Below, piece by piece: positions 17,272 through 25,984 of a DNA stretch of 64,000 nt. The translations under genes and the position numbers were made by a program. The DNA comes from Pontimicrobium aquaticum (GTDB lineage: Bacteria > Bacteroidota > Bacteroidia > Flavobacteriales > Flavobacteriaceae). Below the pieces are notes generated by a model that did no database searches, was not told the origin of the DNA, and saw only the letters and a list, made by a program, of their open reading frames with translations. The stretch is from NCBI RefSeq assembly GCF_005047595.1, contig NZ_SUPL01000006.1, positions 186,001-250,000 on the forward strand, written 5' to 3'. Every line of letters begins with the position of its first letter. Positions within the stretch are counted from its first letter, which is position 1.

Positions 17272-18648
17272 ATGAGTAAATACGATATAATTGTTCTTGG
17301 AAGTGGTCCAGGAGGCTATGTAACAGCTATTAGAGCGTCTCAATTAGGATTTAAAACAGCCGTAGTGGAAAAGGAAAGCCTAGGTGGTGTTTGTTTAAAT
17401 TGGGGTTGTATTCCAACCAAAGCATTATTAAAATCGGCTCAAGTTTTTGAATATTTAAAACATGCCGAAGATTATGGGCTGTCTGTTAAAGATGCCGATA
17501 AAGATTTTGATGCGGTTGTAAAACGTAGTCGAAATGTTGCGGATGGTATGAGTAAAGGTGTTCAGTTTCTTCTTAAAAAGAATAAAGTTGATGTTATTAA
17601 CGGTTACGGAAAGGTGAAGCCTGGAAAAAAAGTAGATGTTGATGGTACTGAGTATAGTGCAGATCACATTATTATTGCTACTGGAGCACGTTCTCGTGAA
17701 TTACCGAGTTTACCTCAAGATGGTAAAAAAGTAATTGGCTATCGTGAAGCATTAACTTTAGAAAAGCAACCAAAAAAGATGATTATTGTTGGTTCTGGTG
17801 CTATTGGTGTTGAGTTTGCTTATTTCTATAATTCTATGGGAACTGAAGTTACTGTCGTTGAATATATGCCAAAAATTGTTCCAGTAGAGGATGTTGATGT
17901 TTCAAAACAATTAGAGCGTTCTTTTAAAAAGAGTGGTATCAAAATCATGACATCTGCTGAAGTGACAAGTGTTGATACTTCTGGTAAAGGTGTAAAAGCA
18001 ACTGTTAAAACTAAAAAAGGCGAAGAAATATTAGAGGCTGACATGGTACTTTCAGCAGTTGGTATTAAAACAAATATTGAAAATATTGGCTTAGAAGATG
18101 TTGGTATTGTAGTTGATAGAGACAAAATAATTGTGAATGATTACTACCAAACAAACATTCCTGGTTACTATGCTATTGGCGATGTAACTCCAGGACAGGC
18201 ATTAGCTCACGTAGCCTCTGCTGAAGGGATTTTATGTGTTGAAAAAATAGCTGGTCAACATGTTGAAGCTTTAGATTATGGTAACATTCCTGGATGCACG
18301 TATTGCACTCCAGAAATTGCTAGTGTTGGTTTTACCGAAGCACAAGCAAAAGAACAAGGTTACGATATTAAAGTTGGTAAATTTCCTTTCTCAGCATCTG
18401 GTAAAGCAAGTGCTGGTGGAAATAAAGATGGTTTTGTAAAAGTAATTTTCGATGCTAAATATGGTGAATGGCTAGGTTGCCATATGATTGGTTCTGGTGT
18501 AACAGATATGATTGCAGAAGCTGTTTTAGGCCGAAAATTAGAAACCACAGGACACGAAGTTTTAAAAGCGGTGCATCCGCATCCAACTATGAGTGAAGCA
18601 GTTATGGAAGCAGTTGCAGCTGCTTATGATGAAGTGATACATATATAG
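17272..18648 (+). CDS. lpdA: dihydrolipoyl dehydrogenase
   Basis: E3 flavoprotein of 2-oxoacid dehydrogenase complexes. The FAD motif 'GSGPGGY' is near residue 10, the redox disulfide Cys41/Cys46 in 'GGVCLNWGCIPTK', the NAD motif 'GSGAIGVEF' near 176, and the C-terminal His437-containing 'HPHPTMSE' is intact. The 458-residue length is normal. No E1 or E2 genes are adjacent, as is common in Bacteroidota. Confidence 0.97.
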   Translation: MSKYDIIVLGSGPGGYVTAIRASQLGFKTAVVEKESLGGVCLNWGCIPTKALLKSAQVFEYLKHAEDYGLSVKDADKDFDAVVKRSRNVADGMSKGVQFLLKKNKVDVINGYGKVKPGKKVDVDGTEYSADHIIIATGARSRELPSLPQDGKKVIGYREALTLEKQPKKMIIVGSGAIGVEFAYFYNSMGTEVTVVEYMPKIVPVEDVDVSKQLERSFKKSGIKIMTSAEVTSVDTSGKGVKATVKTKKGEEILEADMVLSAVGIKTNIENIGLEDVGIVVDRDKIIVNDYYQTNIPGYYAIGDVTPGQALAHVASAEGILCVEKIAGQHVEALDYGNIPGCTYCTPEIASVGFTEAQAKEQGYDIKVGKFPFSASGKASAGGNKDGFVKVIFDAKYGEWLGCHMIGSGVTDMIAEAVLGRKLETTGHEVLKAVHPHPTMSEAVMEAVAAAYDEVIHI

Positions 18649-18673
18649 ACGGTTAGACGGTTAGACGGTTAGA
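18646..18673 (+). repeat. tandem 8-bp repeat TAGACGGT x3.5
   Basis: Three exact copies of TAGACGGT plus TAGA begin at the lpdA stop codon itself, just before its terminator. Copy number could vary by slippage without changing the protein, since the first TAG ends translation. Confidence 0.85.
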
Positions 18674-18680
18674 AATATAA

Positions 18681-18706
18681 AAAGTTCCGAATAATTCGGA
18701 ACTTTT
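18681..18706 (+). terminator. rho-independent terminator of lpdA
   Basis: AAAGTTCCGAAT and ATTCGGAACTTT form an almost loopless stem, followed by TTCTTT. Confidence 0.85.
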
Positions 18707-18743
18707 TCTTTATATAGCTTTACGACTAAATAGTCTAACTTAT

Positions 18744-19178
18744 CTAAAAACCTGAAGAATTATAGAGAAAACTTTGTATAGCCAGTTCATAACTTTGCAG
18801 TCCAAAGCCTAGAATAACACCATGTGCATTTGGCGAAATATACGATTGATGCCTAAATTCCTCTCTGGCAAACGTATTAGAAATATGCACTTCTACCACA
18901 GGTGTTTCAATAGCTTTAACAGCATCACCAATACCAACAGAAGTATGTGTATATGCTGCTGCGTTTAATATAATACCATCATAACTAAAGCCTGCTTCTT
19001 GCAACTTATCTATTAGTTCGCCTTCAATATTAGATTGAAAATGTTCTAACCTAACCTCAGGATACTTTTCTTTAACAGTATCGAAAAACTCCATAAATGT
19101 TAAATTACCATAAATATTAGTCTCACGCTTTCCAAGCAAGTTAAGATTTGGACCGTTTATGATGATTAGTTTCTTCAT
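18744..19178 (-). CDS. aroQ: 3-dehydroquinate dehydratase, type II
   Basis: Third step of the shikimate pathway. The N-terminal 'IINGPNLNLLGKRE' carries the flexible-loop and substrate residues; 'LNAAAYTHTSVGIGDA' and 'VEVHISN' are the other signature segments, with the catalytic Tyr near residue 23. The 144-residue length is normal. It stands alone between two terminators. Confidence 0.96.
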   Translation of the reverse strand: MKKLIIINGPNLNLLGKRETNIYGNLTFMEFFDTVKEKYPEVRLEHFQSNIEGELIDKLQEAGFSYDGIILNAAAYTHTSVGIGDAVKAIETPVVEVHISNTFAREEFRHQSYISPNAHGVILGFGLQSYELAIQSFLYNSSGF

Positions 19179-19205
19179 AATTCAAAGGTATCAAAAAATA
19201 ATGCA

Positions 19206-19238
19206 TAAAAAACCGAAGCTGTTAACTTCGGTTTTTTA
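19206..19238 (-). terminator. terminator between outer-membrane barrel gene and aroQ
   Basis: AAAACCGAAG and CTTCGGTTTT form a stem with a 7-base loop, with A- and T-runs on both sides. It ends the minus-strand gene at 19252-19857. Confidence 0.88.
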
Positions 19239-19251
19239 AACAATATTGTTA

Positions 19252-19857
19252 TTAAAGTTGAAAAATAACACCAATATTAAATGCTGAAGTTGCATTTAGT
19301 AAATTAAAATCGGCATCAATGATATTTATAAAACCATTATATCCTTGATACTCAACAAATAACTGTGTATCATCTGTAATATTAAATTTATGTCCTATAC
19401 CTAAACCTAAACCTACATCAAAAGAACTGTCTAAATCATCTTTTATATCTATTTCCCCTGAAGGAGTATCAGCTTTAGCACTTGCCAAAAAACCAATAGT
19501 AGGTCCAAAATTTAAAAACCAATTTCTATTAGATCCAAAATGCCAGTTAGCATGAATAGGCAATGTAATATAATTTAATTTGTCTATATAATCATCTCCA
19601 GATTCAGTAATTTTTGTACCCTTTGAGTCATAAAATAATCCTGAACGTAAACTCCAACGGTCACTAAAATAGTACTCAACAGTTGCACCTGCATTAAATG
19701 CTATTCTAATTTTATTACTCAAACTTTCATTGCTAGTGTAGTTTGATAGGTTTAAACCAATTTGAGGTGCAATGGTAAAGTCACCAGAATCGTTTTGCGC
19801 ATTCAACTGAGTGAATCCAAGAATTACAATCAATGCTGCTAATAATAATTTTTTCAT
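19252..19857 (-). CDS. outer-membrane beta-barrel protein (porin-like)
   Basis: 201 residues: signal peptide ending near 'TQLNAQ', then eight or so amphipathic strands ('IAPQIGLNLSNYTS', 'FNAGATVEYYFSDRWSLRSGLFYDSKGTK') and a C-terminal aromatic-rich strand ending in Leu, as in small OmpX/OmpW-size barrels of the outer-membrane beta-barrel family. The specific function is unknown. A promoter-like sequence lies at 19889-19920. A second, shorter barrel gene is immediately upstream. Confidence 0.85.
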   Translation of the reverse strand: MKKLLLAALIVILGFTQLNAQNDSGDFTIAPQIGLNLSNYTSNESLSNKIRIAFNAGATVEYYFSDRWSLRSGLFYDSKGTKITESGDDYIDKLNYITLPIHANWHFGSNRNWFLNFGPTIGFLASAKADTPSGEIDIKDDLDSSFDVGLGLGIGHKFNITDDTQLFVEYQGYNGFINIIDADFNLLNATSAFNIGVIFQL

Positions 19858-19888
19858 AATAAATTCGGTTTTTAATTTTATTGGTCAG

Positions 19889-19920
19889 CTAAACTAAATA
19901 GTTGAAACATATTAAACAAG
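19889..19920 (-). promoter_or_regulatory. promoter for the 201-residue barrel gene
   Basis: On the minus strand CTTG, a 20-bp spacer and TAGTTTAG (one mismatch to TAnnTTTG) lie about 30 bases before the start codon. Confidence 0.45.
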
Positions 19921-19974
19921 GAAATTAACTTAAAATTTAAAAAATATCCTACAAAATTAATAAACAGTAAATTA

Positions 19975-20002
19975 CAAAAAAAGAGCGCAATTACTTGCGC
20001 TC
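19975..20002 (-). terminator. terminator of the 157-residue barrel gene
   Basis: GAGCGCAA and TTGCGCTC form a perfect 8-bp stem with a TTAC loop; on the minus strand it is followed by TTTTTTT. Confidence 0.88.
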
Positions 20003-20042
20003 CCTTCTTTTATTGATTTGCTATTAATCAATATTATTCTTT

Positions 20043-20516
20043 CTAAAGTCCAAACATAACACCAAGTGATATATTAGACAAAGTATCACCATCGTTATTA
20101 AATCCTCTATAAGACAATACAATATCGATGGCATCCGAAATACCATACATTGCTTTTGGGGCATAATAAAACCCTCCATCATTACCTTCATTAACTCCCA
20201 ATGCATATCCAATATCTGCTCCTAACGAAAACTCATCCGAAATACCAAATCGTCCTGCTGCTGCAATAGGAATAAACGATGCGTTATCTCCATCAAATTC
20301 ACTATCCAAAAAAGAAGAACTAAAGCCTGTTGCGATACCTGCATCAAAATTATCTCCTGCTTCCCATAACGCTTCAACATCTATAGAAAGTGCAAAAGAG
20401 TAAAAATCACTAAAATCACCTGTAGGAATACCACCAGAAATACCAGCGTTAAAATTTTGAGCAGTTGCACCAAAACTGAAAAGGGCTACTGCCATAACTA
20501 ACATTAATTTTTTCAT
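20043..20516 (-). CDS. small outer-membrane beta-barrel protein
   Basis: 157 residues with a signal peptide cleaved near 'FGATAQ', followed by alternating-hydrophobic strands rich in Gly and Phe ('FNAGISGGIPTGDFSDFYSF', 'DAGIATGFSS', 'SLGADIGYALG') and a terminal strand ending in 'GVMFGL'. It is typical of the lineage's small barrel proteins. The function is unknown. It has its own terminator and an upstream palindrome-rich gap shared with xerD. Confidence 0.8.
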   Translation of the reverse strand: MKKLMLVMAVALFSFGATAQNFNAGISGGIPTGDFSDFYSFALSIDVEALWEAGDNFDAGIATGFSSSFLDSEFDGDNASFIPIAAAGRFGISDEFSLGADIGYALGVNEGNDGGFYYAPKAMYGISDAIDIVLSYRGFNNDGDTLSNISLGVMFGL

Positions 20517-20582
20517 AATTTGTAAATTTAGTTTTGATTAATTCACAACTAATTAAAAAATAAAAACGCTTTTTAACAAAAA

Positions 20583-20636
20583 TTTATCCCAAAAAGAAGT
20601 ACTTTTATCGATAAAACCGCATTATTACTGATAAAA
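20583..20636. promoter_or_regulatory. palindromic GATAAA half-site cluster upstream of xerD and the barrel gene
   Basis: A perfect 14-bp palindrome TTTTATCGATAAAA (20603-20616) is flanked by a TTTATC half-site 21 bp upstream (20583) and a GATAAAA half-site 20 bp downstream (20630). The spacing of about two helical turns suggests an operator for a dimeric regulator in this divergent region. Low complexity of AT-rich DNA could also produce it. Confidence 0.4.
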
Positions 20637-20685
20637 TTAAAGTAATAATTATCTTACATATTGTTAATAAAACTGACTTATAAAC

Positions 20686-21582
20686 ATGAAATGGCAGCAA
20701 GCTTTAGAAGATTATACTAATTATTTAAAAATTGAAAGAGGGCTTTCTATCAACTCCATTAATAGTTATTCTAGAGATGTAAAAAAGCTCATACTATTTT
20801 TAGAGACCCATCAAAATTCCGTTTCACCCACAATAATTGACAAAACAGTAATTCAAGAATTTATCTATCAAATTGCCAAGGAAGTAAATGCTAGAAGCCA
20901 GTCAAGAACAATCTCTGGTTTACGAAGTTTTTTTGATTTTCTAATCTTTGAAAACTATAGAGAAACTAATCCGCTTGAACTTATTGAAGCTCCTAAAATT
21001 GGACGAAAGCTACCTGACACTTTATCTATTAGCGAAATAGATACCATCGTAGCTTCAATTGATTTAGGAAGCCCTCAAGGCGAACGTAACAGAGCTATTA
21101 TTGAAACACTTTATAGTTGTGGTTTACGCGTTAGTGAGCTTATTAACTTAAAAATATCGGATCTTTTCTTTGATGAAGGCTTTATAAAGGTAACAGGTAA
21201 AGGCGATAAACAACGGTTTATTCCCATTGGAAACCTAACTCAAAAATACATTAATATTTACAAAAATGAAGTACGTATTCATCTTCCAATAGTAGAAGCA
21301 TATCGCGATGTTTTATTTTTAAACAGACGTGGCAAACAATTAACAAGAGCCATGATATTTACTATTGTAAAGCAATTAGGCGAAATAGCTGGCATAAAAA
21401 AAACAATTTCTCCACATACATTTAGACATTCTTTTGCGACACATTTATTAGAAAATGGTGCCGATTTAAGAGCAATACAACTTATGCTAGGCCATGAAAG
21501 TATTACTACAACAGAAATTTATATGCATGTAGATAAGAGTCATTTGCGTAATGTTATTAATGAATTTCATCCTAGAAAATAG
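20686..21582 (+). CDS. xerD: tyrosine recombinase XerD
   Basis: 298 residues. An N-terminal SAM-like core-binding domain (about 1-100) and a catalytic domain with the complete set Arg148, Lys172, His244, Arg247, His270 and Tyr279 ('CGLRVSEL', 'SPHTFRHSFATHLLE', 'LGHESITTTEIYMHVD'). The length and sequence fit the housekeeping Xer recombinase that resolves chromosome dimers at dif, not an integrase of a mobile element. The gene is followed directly by a heptamer array. Confidence 0.93.
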   Translation: MKWQQALEDYTNYLKIERGLSINSINSYSRDVKKLILFLETHQNSVSPTIIDKTVIQEFIYQIAKEVNARSQSRTISGLRSFFDFLIFENYRETNPLELIEAPKIGRKLPDTLSISEIDTIVASIDLGSPQGERNRAIIETLYSCGLRVSELINLKISDLFFDEGFIKVTGKGDKQRFIPIGNLTQKYINIYKNEVRIHLPIVEAYRDVLFLNRRGKQLTRAMIFTIVKQLGEIAGIKKTISPHTFRHSFATHLLENGADLRAIQLMLGHESITTTEIYMHVDKSHLRNVINEFHPRK

Positions 21583-21588
21583 TGCTTG

Positions 21589-21658
21589 TTAGGTGTTAGG
21601 TGTTAGGTGTTAGGTGTTAGGTGTTAGGTGTTAGGTGTTAGGTGTTAGGTGTTAGGTG
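21589..21658 (+). repeat. tandem heptamer TTAGGTG x10
   Basis: Ten uninterrupted, identical copies of TTAGGTG (70 bp) begin six bases after the xerD stop and end before rny. Perfect identity over ten units indicates recent expansion or ongoing slippage. It lies between convergent genes, so length changes would not alter coding sequence. Confidence 0.97.
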
Positions 21659-21702
21659 AATTTATGAAAAACACATTTAACTTTTAACTTTTAAGAAAAA
21701 TA

Positions 21703-23280
21703 CTACTTTGCAATATTCACTGCTCTAGTTTCTCTAATTACCGTTACTTTAACTTGACCTGGATAAGTCATATCTGTTTGGATTTTTTGAGAGATTTCAA
21801 AAGAAAGGTTAGCTGCTTTATCATCGCTTACCTTTTCGCTTTCAACAATAACACGCAGTTCTCTACCTGCTTGTATTGCATAAGCTTTCTTTACTCCGTT
21901 AAAACCAAAAGCAATATCTTCAAGGTCTTTAAGACGTTGGATGTACGAATCAAGTACTTGACGTCTTGCTCCAGGGCGAGCTCCTGAAATAGCATCACAC
22001 ACTTGAACTACTGGCGATAGTAACGACTTCATTTCTATCTCGTCATGATGCGCTCCAATAGCATTACAAACTTCATCTTTTTCACCATATTTTTCAGCCC
22101 ATTGCATCCCTAGAATTGCATGAGGTGTTTCCATATCTGTTTCAGCATCTGGAACTTTACCAATATCATGCAACAATCCTGCACGTTTTGCTAACTTAGG
22201 ATTTATTCCTAATTCAGCTGCCATGATACCACAAAGTTTAGCCACTTCTCGGGAGTGCTGCAATAAGTTTTGACCATAAGATGAACGGTATTTCATTCGT
22301 CCAACCATTTTTATTAATTCTGGATGCAAACCATGGATTCCTAAATCGATAACTGTACGTTTACCAACTTCAATTATTTCTTGTTCAATTTGTTTATGAG
22401 TCTTTTTAACAACTTCTTCTATCCTAGCTGGATGTATGCGTCCATCGGTAACAAGCTTATGAAGTGATAAACGTGCAATTTCACGTCTAACAGAATCAAA
22501 ACAAGATAAAATAATCGCTTCAGGTGTATCATCTACAATAATTTCAACGCCAGTTGCTGCTTCAATAGCACGTATATTTCGTCCCTCCCTACCAATAATA
22601 CGTCCTTTAATATCATCGGATTCTATATTGAAAACAGACACACAATTATCAACTGCTTCTTCAGTTCCAACGCGTTGTATGGTATTAATAATGATCTTTT
22701 TTGCTTCTTGCTGTGCAGTTAATTTGGCTTCCTCCATTTTATCTTGCACATACGCCATAGCATCGTTTTTAGCTTCTCCTTTTAAAGATTCTACTAACTG
22801 CTCCTTAGCGTCTTCGGCAGATAAACCTGAAATGACTTCTAATTGCTGAATTTGACTTTTATGTAGCTTATCTACTTCGCTCTTGCGCTTTTCTAGATGC
22901 TCAAGGCGATATTCGTAGTCTTTAATCTTACTCTCTATTTCGCTATTAAGTTTTTTGTGCTTAGATAATTCTGAAGAAATTTGCGATTCTTTATCTCGAG
23001 TTCGCTTTTCAACTTCTGCCATTTTTTTATCTCTAGACAAAATAACTTTTTCATGCTCAGACTTTAACTCGATAAATCTTTCTTTTGCTTGAAGAATTTT
23101 ATCTTTTTTAATAGATTCTCCTTCATGATTGGCTTCCTTAATAATGCTTAAAGCATCCTTTTTAGCATTCTTAATTATTTTTGATGCATTACTTTTTTCA
23201 AGTGATTTTGCAACAAAATACCCAATTATTAAACCTAATATAATTCCTCCAACAATTAATAAAATTGTGTTCGTTTCCAT
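21703..23280 (-). CDS. rny: ribonuclease Y
   Basis: Membrane-anchored endoribonuclease starting mRNA decay. The N-terminal membrane helix is at residues 5-24, followed by a long coiled coil to about 200, a KH domain with '[10 protein letters not shown]' at 226-235, and an HD domain with His371-Asp372 in 'LLHDIGKV'. The 525-residue length is typical. It lies downstream of zapA with the 6S RNA between them. Confidence 0.97.
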   Translation of the reverse strand: METNTILLIVGGIILGLIIGYFVAKSLEKSNASKIIKNAKKDALSIIKEANHEGESIKKDKILQAKERFIELKSEHEKVILSRDKKMAEVEKRTRDKESQISSELSKHKKLNSEIESKIKDYEYRLEHLEKRKSEVDKLHKSQIQQLEVISGLSAEDAKEQLVESLKGEAKNDAMAYVQDKMEEAKLTAQQEAKKIIINTIQRVGTEEAVDNCVSVFNIESDDIKGRIIGREGRNIRAIEAATGVEIIVDDTPEAIILSCFDSVRREIARLSLHKLVTDGRIHPARIEEVVKKTHKQIEQEIIEVGKRTVIDLGIHGLHPELIKMVGRMKYRSSYGQNLLQHSREVAKLCGIMAAELGINPKLAKRAGLLHDIGKVPDAETDMETPHAILGMQWAEKYGEKDEVCNAIGAHHDEIEMKSLLSPVVQVCDAISGARPGARRQVLDSYIQRLKDLEDIAFGFNGVKKAYAIQAGRELRVIVESEKVSDDKAANLSFEISQKIQTDMTYPGQVKVTVIRETRAVNIAK

Positions 23281-23296
23281 TTTGTTTTGCTTAGTT

Positions 23297-23484
23297 AAAA
23301 AAAAAGCCTACATCAGTTGGATCTTGTATAAACTCCTTAAAAACAAGTTTAGGGCTAACAAGCTGATCAAGTATCTGCTCAAGATACTGAAGTAAATCCA
23401 GCACTAGCAGCTCGCTTTTACAACTTCAACTCACCCTTTTTAAAGAATTAACGTTGAGTTTATCAAAAATTAACTAATGTAGGC
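23297..23484 (-). ncRNA. ssrS: 6S RNA
   Basis: On the minus strand, GCCTACATTAGTT at the 5' end pairs with AACTGATGTAGGC at the 3' end (13 bp, one G-U), followed by nine U residues. Inside, ATAAACTC pairs with GAGTTTAT, and the tip is a perfect AGTATCT/AGATACT hairpin. The central region is internally looped. This long, interrupted hairpin of about 180 nt next to zapA matches 6S RNA, which binds the housekeeping RNA polymerase by mimicking an open promoter; ssrS-zapA linkage is widely known. Family assignment is from structure and position, not from a covariance search. Confidence 0.8.
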
Positions 23485-23508
23485 AGTAACCTATTTATTT
23501 TAAAGAAC

Positions 23509-23802
23509 TTAAGAACTTAAACACTCTTGTAAAAGCTGATCCATAGCTATTAACTTTTGTTCAACTTCTTCACTTAAATTTTCTTTATCTATTGTTTTTT
23601 GTTCTACTTGAGATGCAAACTGTAAAGCACACATAGCTAACACATCTTGCTTATCTCTCACAGAATAACTTTGCTCAAATTGTTTAATCATTGCCTCAAT
23701 TTTCTGAGCTGCTTTACGTAAACCTTCTTCTTGACTTGGTTCTATTGTCAAAGGATATACTCTATTAGCTATAGATAGCTTTATTTTAAGCTTTTCAGAC
23801 AT
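23509..23802 (-). CDS. zapA: cell division protein ZapA
   Basis: 97 residues of the ZapA family, which bundles FtsZ filaments at the division ring. The N-terminal 'KLKIKLSIANRVYPLTIEPSQEEGLRKAAQKIE' strand-helix region and a C-terminal coiled coil are characteristic. The upstream gene, 16 bases away, encodes a 96-residue coiled-coil protein, and 6S RNA follows. Normal length. Confidence 0.9.
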   Translation of the reverse strand: MSEKLKIKLSIANRVYPLTIEPSQEEGLRKAAQKIEAMIKQFEQSYSVRDKQDVLAMCALQFASQVEQKTIDKENLSEEVEQKLIAMDQLLQECLSS

Positions 23803-23818
23803 TTACAGACTTGTTACA

Positions 23819-24109
23819 TTATTCAGATAATTGCGATATACAATGGTCAATATCTCTAATCAATGTGTTTATTTTAAGCTTCGTTTCTCTTTTACTTTCG
23901 TCACTGCCTAGTATTGAATTTGCAAATTTTAGTGTTTCGTACTTATCTACCCAAGTAGCTACTTCTGCTTCTTGTTGTGATAATCTTTCTTGAGATTTTG
24001 ACAATTCTTCACTTAATTTATCGTTAGTTTGCTTTAAAACTTCTAGTTTATGCAATACTTTACTAATTCTATTCTCTAAAGAATCTACAACTGTCTCAAT
24101 ATTACTCAT
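23819..24109 (-). CDS. coiled-coil protein upstream of zapA
   Basis: 96 residues, almost entirely predicted coiled coil with heptad leucines ('VDSLENRISKVLHKLEVLKQTNDKLSEELSKSQERL'). Flavobacterial genomes often carry such a gene next to zapA, and a ZapB-like partner role is plausible but unproven. A promoter with the same boxes as pyrR's lies upstream. Confidence 0.75.
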   Translation of the reverse strand: MSNIETVVDSLENRISKVLHKLEVLKQTNDKLSEELSKSQERLSQQEAEVATWVDKYETLKFANSILGSDESKRETKLKINTLIRDIDHCISQLSE

Positions 24110-24133
24110 TTATCAAATTCAATACTAATAACA

Positions 24134-24165
24134 CAAAGTTAACATACCAGTTGTTAATTAGCAAT
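24134..24165 (-). promoter_or_regulatory. promoter for the coiled-coil/zapA operon
   Basis: Minus-strand ATTG, a 20-bp spacer, then TAACTTTG; box sequences and spacing are identical to the pyrR promoter. Confidence 0.6.
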
Positions 24166-24238
24166 AGTTTTTAAGTAAAATTTAAAACCCTTTAATTATC
24201 AATTAGTTACAATTAATTAATATGCAACTTGATTATGC

Positions 24239-24269
24239 TTTGCTAATTTCAAACAAATTAATATTTTAG
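24239..24269 (+). promoter_or_regulatory. promoter for the M23 peptidase gene
   Basis: TTTG (24239-24242), 19-bp spacer, TATTTTAG (24262-24269): an exact -33 box and one mismatch in the -7 box. The predicted leader is about 12 nt. Confidence 0.6.
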
Positions 24270-24285
24270 CAGTAATATCTTACTT

Positions 24286-25977
24286 ATGAGAACATCCCTC
24301 ATTATTTTTTTTGTAATTATTCCGCAACTTATTGTTGCTCAAAACCCTTATCCTAAAGACTATTTTAGAGATCCTCTAGATATTGATATAATCCTATCTG
24401 GAACGTTTGCCGAATTACGCTCAAACCATTTTCATTCTGGATTAGACATTAAAACCCAACAGCGTGAAGGGTTAAAAGTTTACGCAACAGCATCAGGATA
24501 TGTTAGCAGAATTAAAATTTCGCATTGGGGATATGGCAAAGCACTTTACATAACGCATCCTAATGGATATACTACAGTGTATGCTCATTTACAAAAATTT
24601 GCACCCAAAATTGAAGCCTACATAAAAAAACTCCAGTACGAAAAAGAAAGTTTTGAAATTGAAGTGTTTCCAACTATAACAGAATTGTTAGTTGAAAAAG
24701 ATGACGTAATAGCTTATAGCGGAAATACTGGTGGTTCAGGAGGTCCTCACTTGCATTACGAAATTAGAGATAACAAAGAACGTCCTATTAATCCAATGTT
24801 ATTTGGTATGGATATAAAGGATACACGACAACCAATGGTTCTTGCACTGTACGCCTATCCTATTGGAAATGAGTCGCACGTCAATGATTCTAATGATAAA
24901 TCTAAATTAAGAATTGTTCCTATTAAAAGTGGTGATTTTGTTGTTGAAAAAATTAATGCCTTTGGAAAAATTGGCTTTGGTATTGTTGCCTATGATCAAC
25001 AAAATTATGCTGCAAATAAAAATGGTGTTAGTAACATTCAGTCGTTTTTTAACGGTAATAAAAATTTTGAAATCGATTTTAAGCGTTTTTCGTTTAGCGA
25101 AACCAAACATTTAAACCGCTTGATAGATTACAAACATTTTAAAAACAAAAAAACTAGAATTCAAAAATTATTTGTACAAAAAAACAATCCGTTAAGTATG
25201 TACGAGAATGTTGTTGATGATGGTTACATTCATGTGGAAGATAGTACAGCTTCGGTATATAAACTCAGAGTAAGTGATTTTAAAGGAAACGATACTTGGG
25301 TTACCATTCCTATTTCTGGTGCCAAAAGCAACAATATTAAAAACAACCCTAAACCAACCACAGAGCACTATATTTACGCTAATCAAAGTAACACCTTAGA
25401 AGACGATAATATTTCCGTTTACATTCCTAGTAATACATTTTACGAAGATTTTTTTATAGATTTTAAAGTCCAAAACGACACACTTACATTACATGAAAGC
25501 ACCATTCCAGCTCAAAAAAACTTCACCATTAACTTTAATATAAGCAGGTACCTAGAAGAAGACAAAGACAAATTATATATTGCCAGAAAAACAGGGTATA
25601 AAAACTACGTAGTATATTCTCCTACTATAAGAAAAGGAAATATTTTAAGCAGTAGCACCAAAATTTTAGGTACTTATACTTTAGCAATGGATATTGAAGG
25701 GCCTACAATAACACCTGTTAACTTTCAAGAAGGTAAATGGCTAAGCAAGTATCGTTATTTAAAAGTAAAAATTAAAGATGCTGTTTCTGGAATTAAAAAT
25801 TATAGAGCTACCATAAATGGAAAGTGGATTTTAATGGAATATGACGCCAAAAAAAATAGCTTAGTTTACGATTTTAACGACAAGGTTAATTTAGAAACTA
25901 AAAATAATTTAAAGATTATTGTTACCGATAATGTTGGAAATAGCTCTACATTTGAAGCAACATTTTTTAGAAAATAA
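24286..25977 (+). CDS. M23 family metallopeptidase
   Basis: 563 residues, signal peptide ending near 'LIVAQ'. The peptidase M23 domain follows at once: 'HFHSGLDIK' carries the first zinc ligands, and 'GGSGGPHLHYEIRD' the HxH motif. The remaining two thirds is beta-rich and ends in an Ig-like domain. It likely cleaves peptidoglycan cross-links in the periplasm, or acts as an outer-membrane-associated endopeptidase. The 3' end lies eight bases before the TTG start of the next gene, a TonB-dependent receptor, so they are probably co-transcribed. Confidence 0.92.
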   Translation: MRTSLIIFFVIIPQLIVAQNPYPKDYFRDPLDIDIILSGTFAELRSNHFHSGLDIKTQQREGLKVYATASGYVSRIKISHWGYGKALYITHPNGYTTVYAHLQKFAPKIEAYIKKLQYEKESFEIEVFPTITELLVEKDDVIAYSGNTGGSGGPHLHYEIRDNKERPINPMLFGMDIKDTRQPMVLALYAYPIGNESHVNDSNDKSKLRIVPIKSGDFVVEKINAFGKIGFGIVAYDQQNYAANKNGVSNIQSFFNGNKNFEIDFKRFSFSETKHLNRLIDYKHFKNKKTRIQKLFVQKNNPLSMYENVVDDGYIHVEDSTASVYKLRVSDFKGNDTWVTIPISGAKSNNIKNNPKPTTEHYIYANQSNTLEDDNISVYIPSNTFYEDFFIDFKVQNDTLTLHESTIPAQKNFTINFNISRYLEEDKDKLYIARKTGYKNYVVYSPTIRKGNILSSSTKILGTYTLAMDIEGPTITPVNFQEGKWLSKYRYLKVKIKDAVSGIKNYRATINGKWILMEYDAKKNSLVYDFNDKVNLETKNNLKIIVTDNVGNSSTFEATFFRK

Positions 25978-25984
25978 TAGCCTC

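Noticed and set aside
20024-20212. 62-codon frame overlapping the small barrel gene
   Set aside because: Out of frame with a convincing outer-membrane protein with signal peptide; Met-rich chance frame.
20686-21582. xerD as integrase of a genomic island
   Set aside because: The sequence and length fit the housekeeping Xer recombinase; no tRNA, attachment-site duplication or phage genes are near.
21589-21658. TTAGGTG array as a telomere or CRISPR
   Set aside because: The array is internal, only 70 bp, has no spacers, and no cas or telomere-related genes are near.
25919-25984. ATG at 25919 as start of the TonB-dependent receptor
   Set aside because: It would overlap the upstream peptidase gene by 59 bases and lacks a signal peptide; TTG at 25985 gives a clear one.
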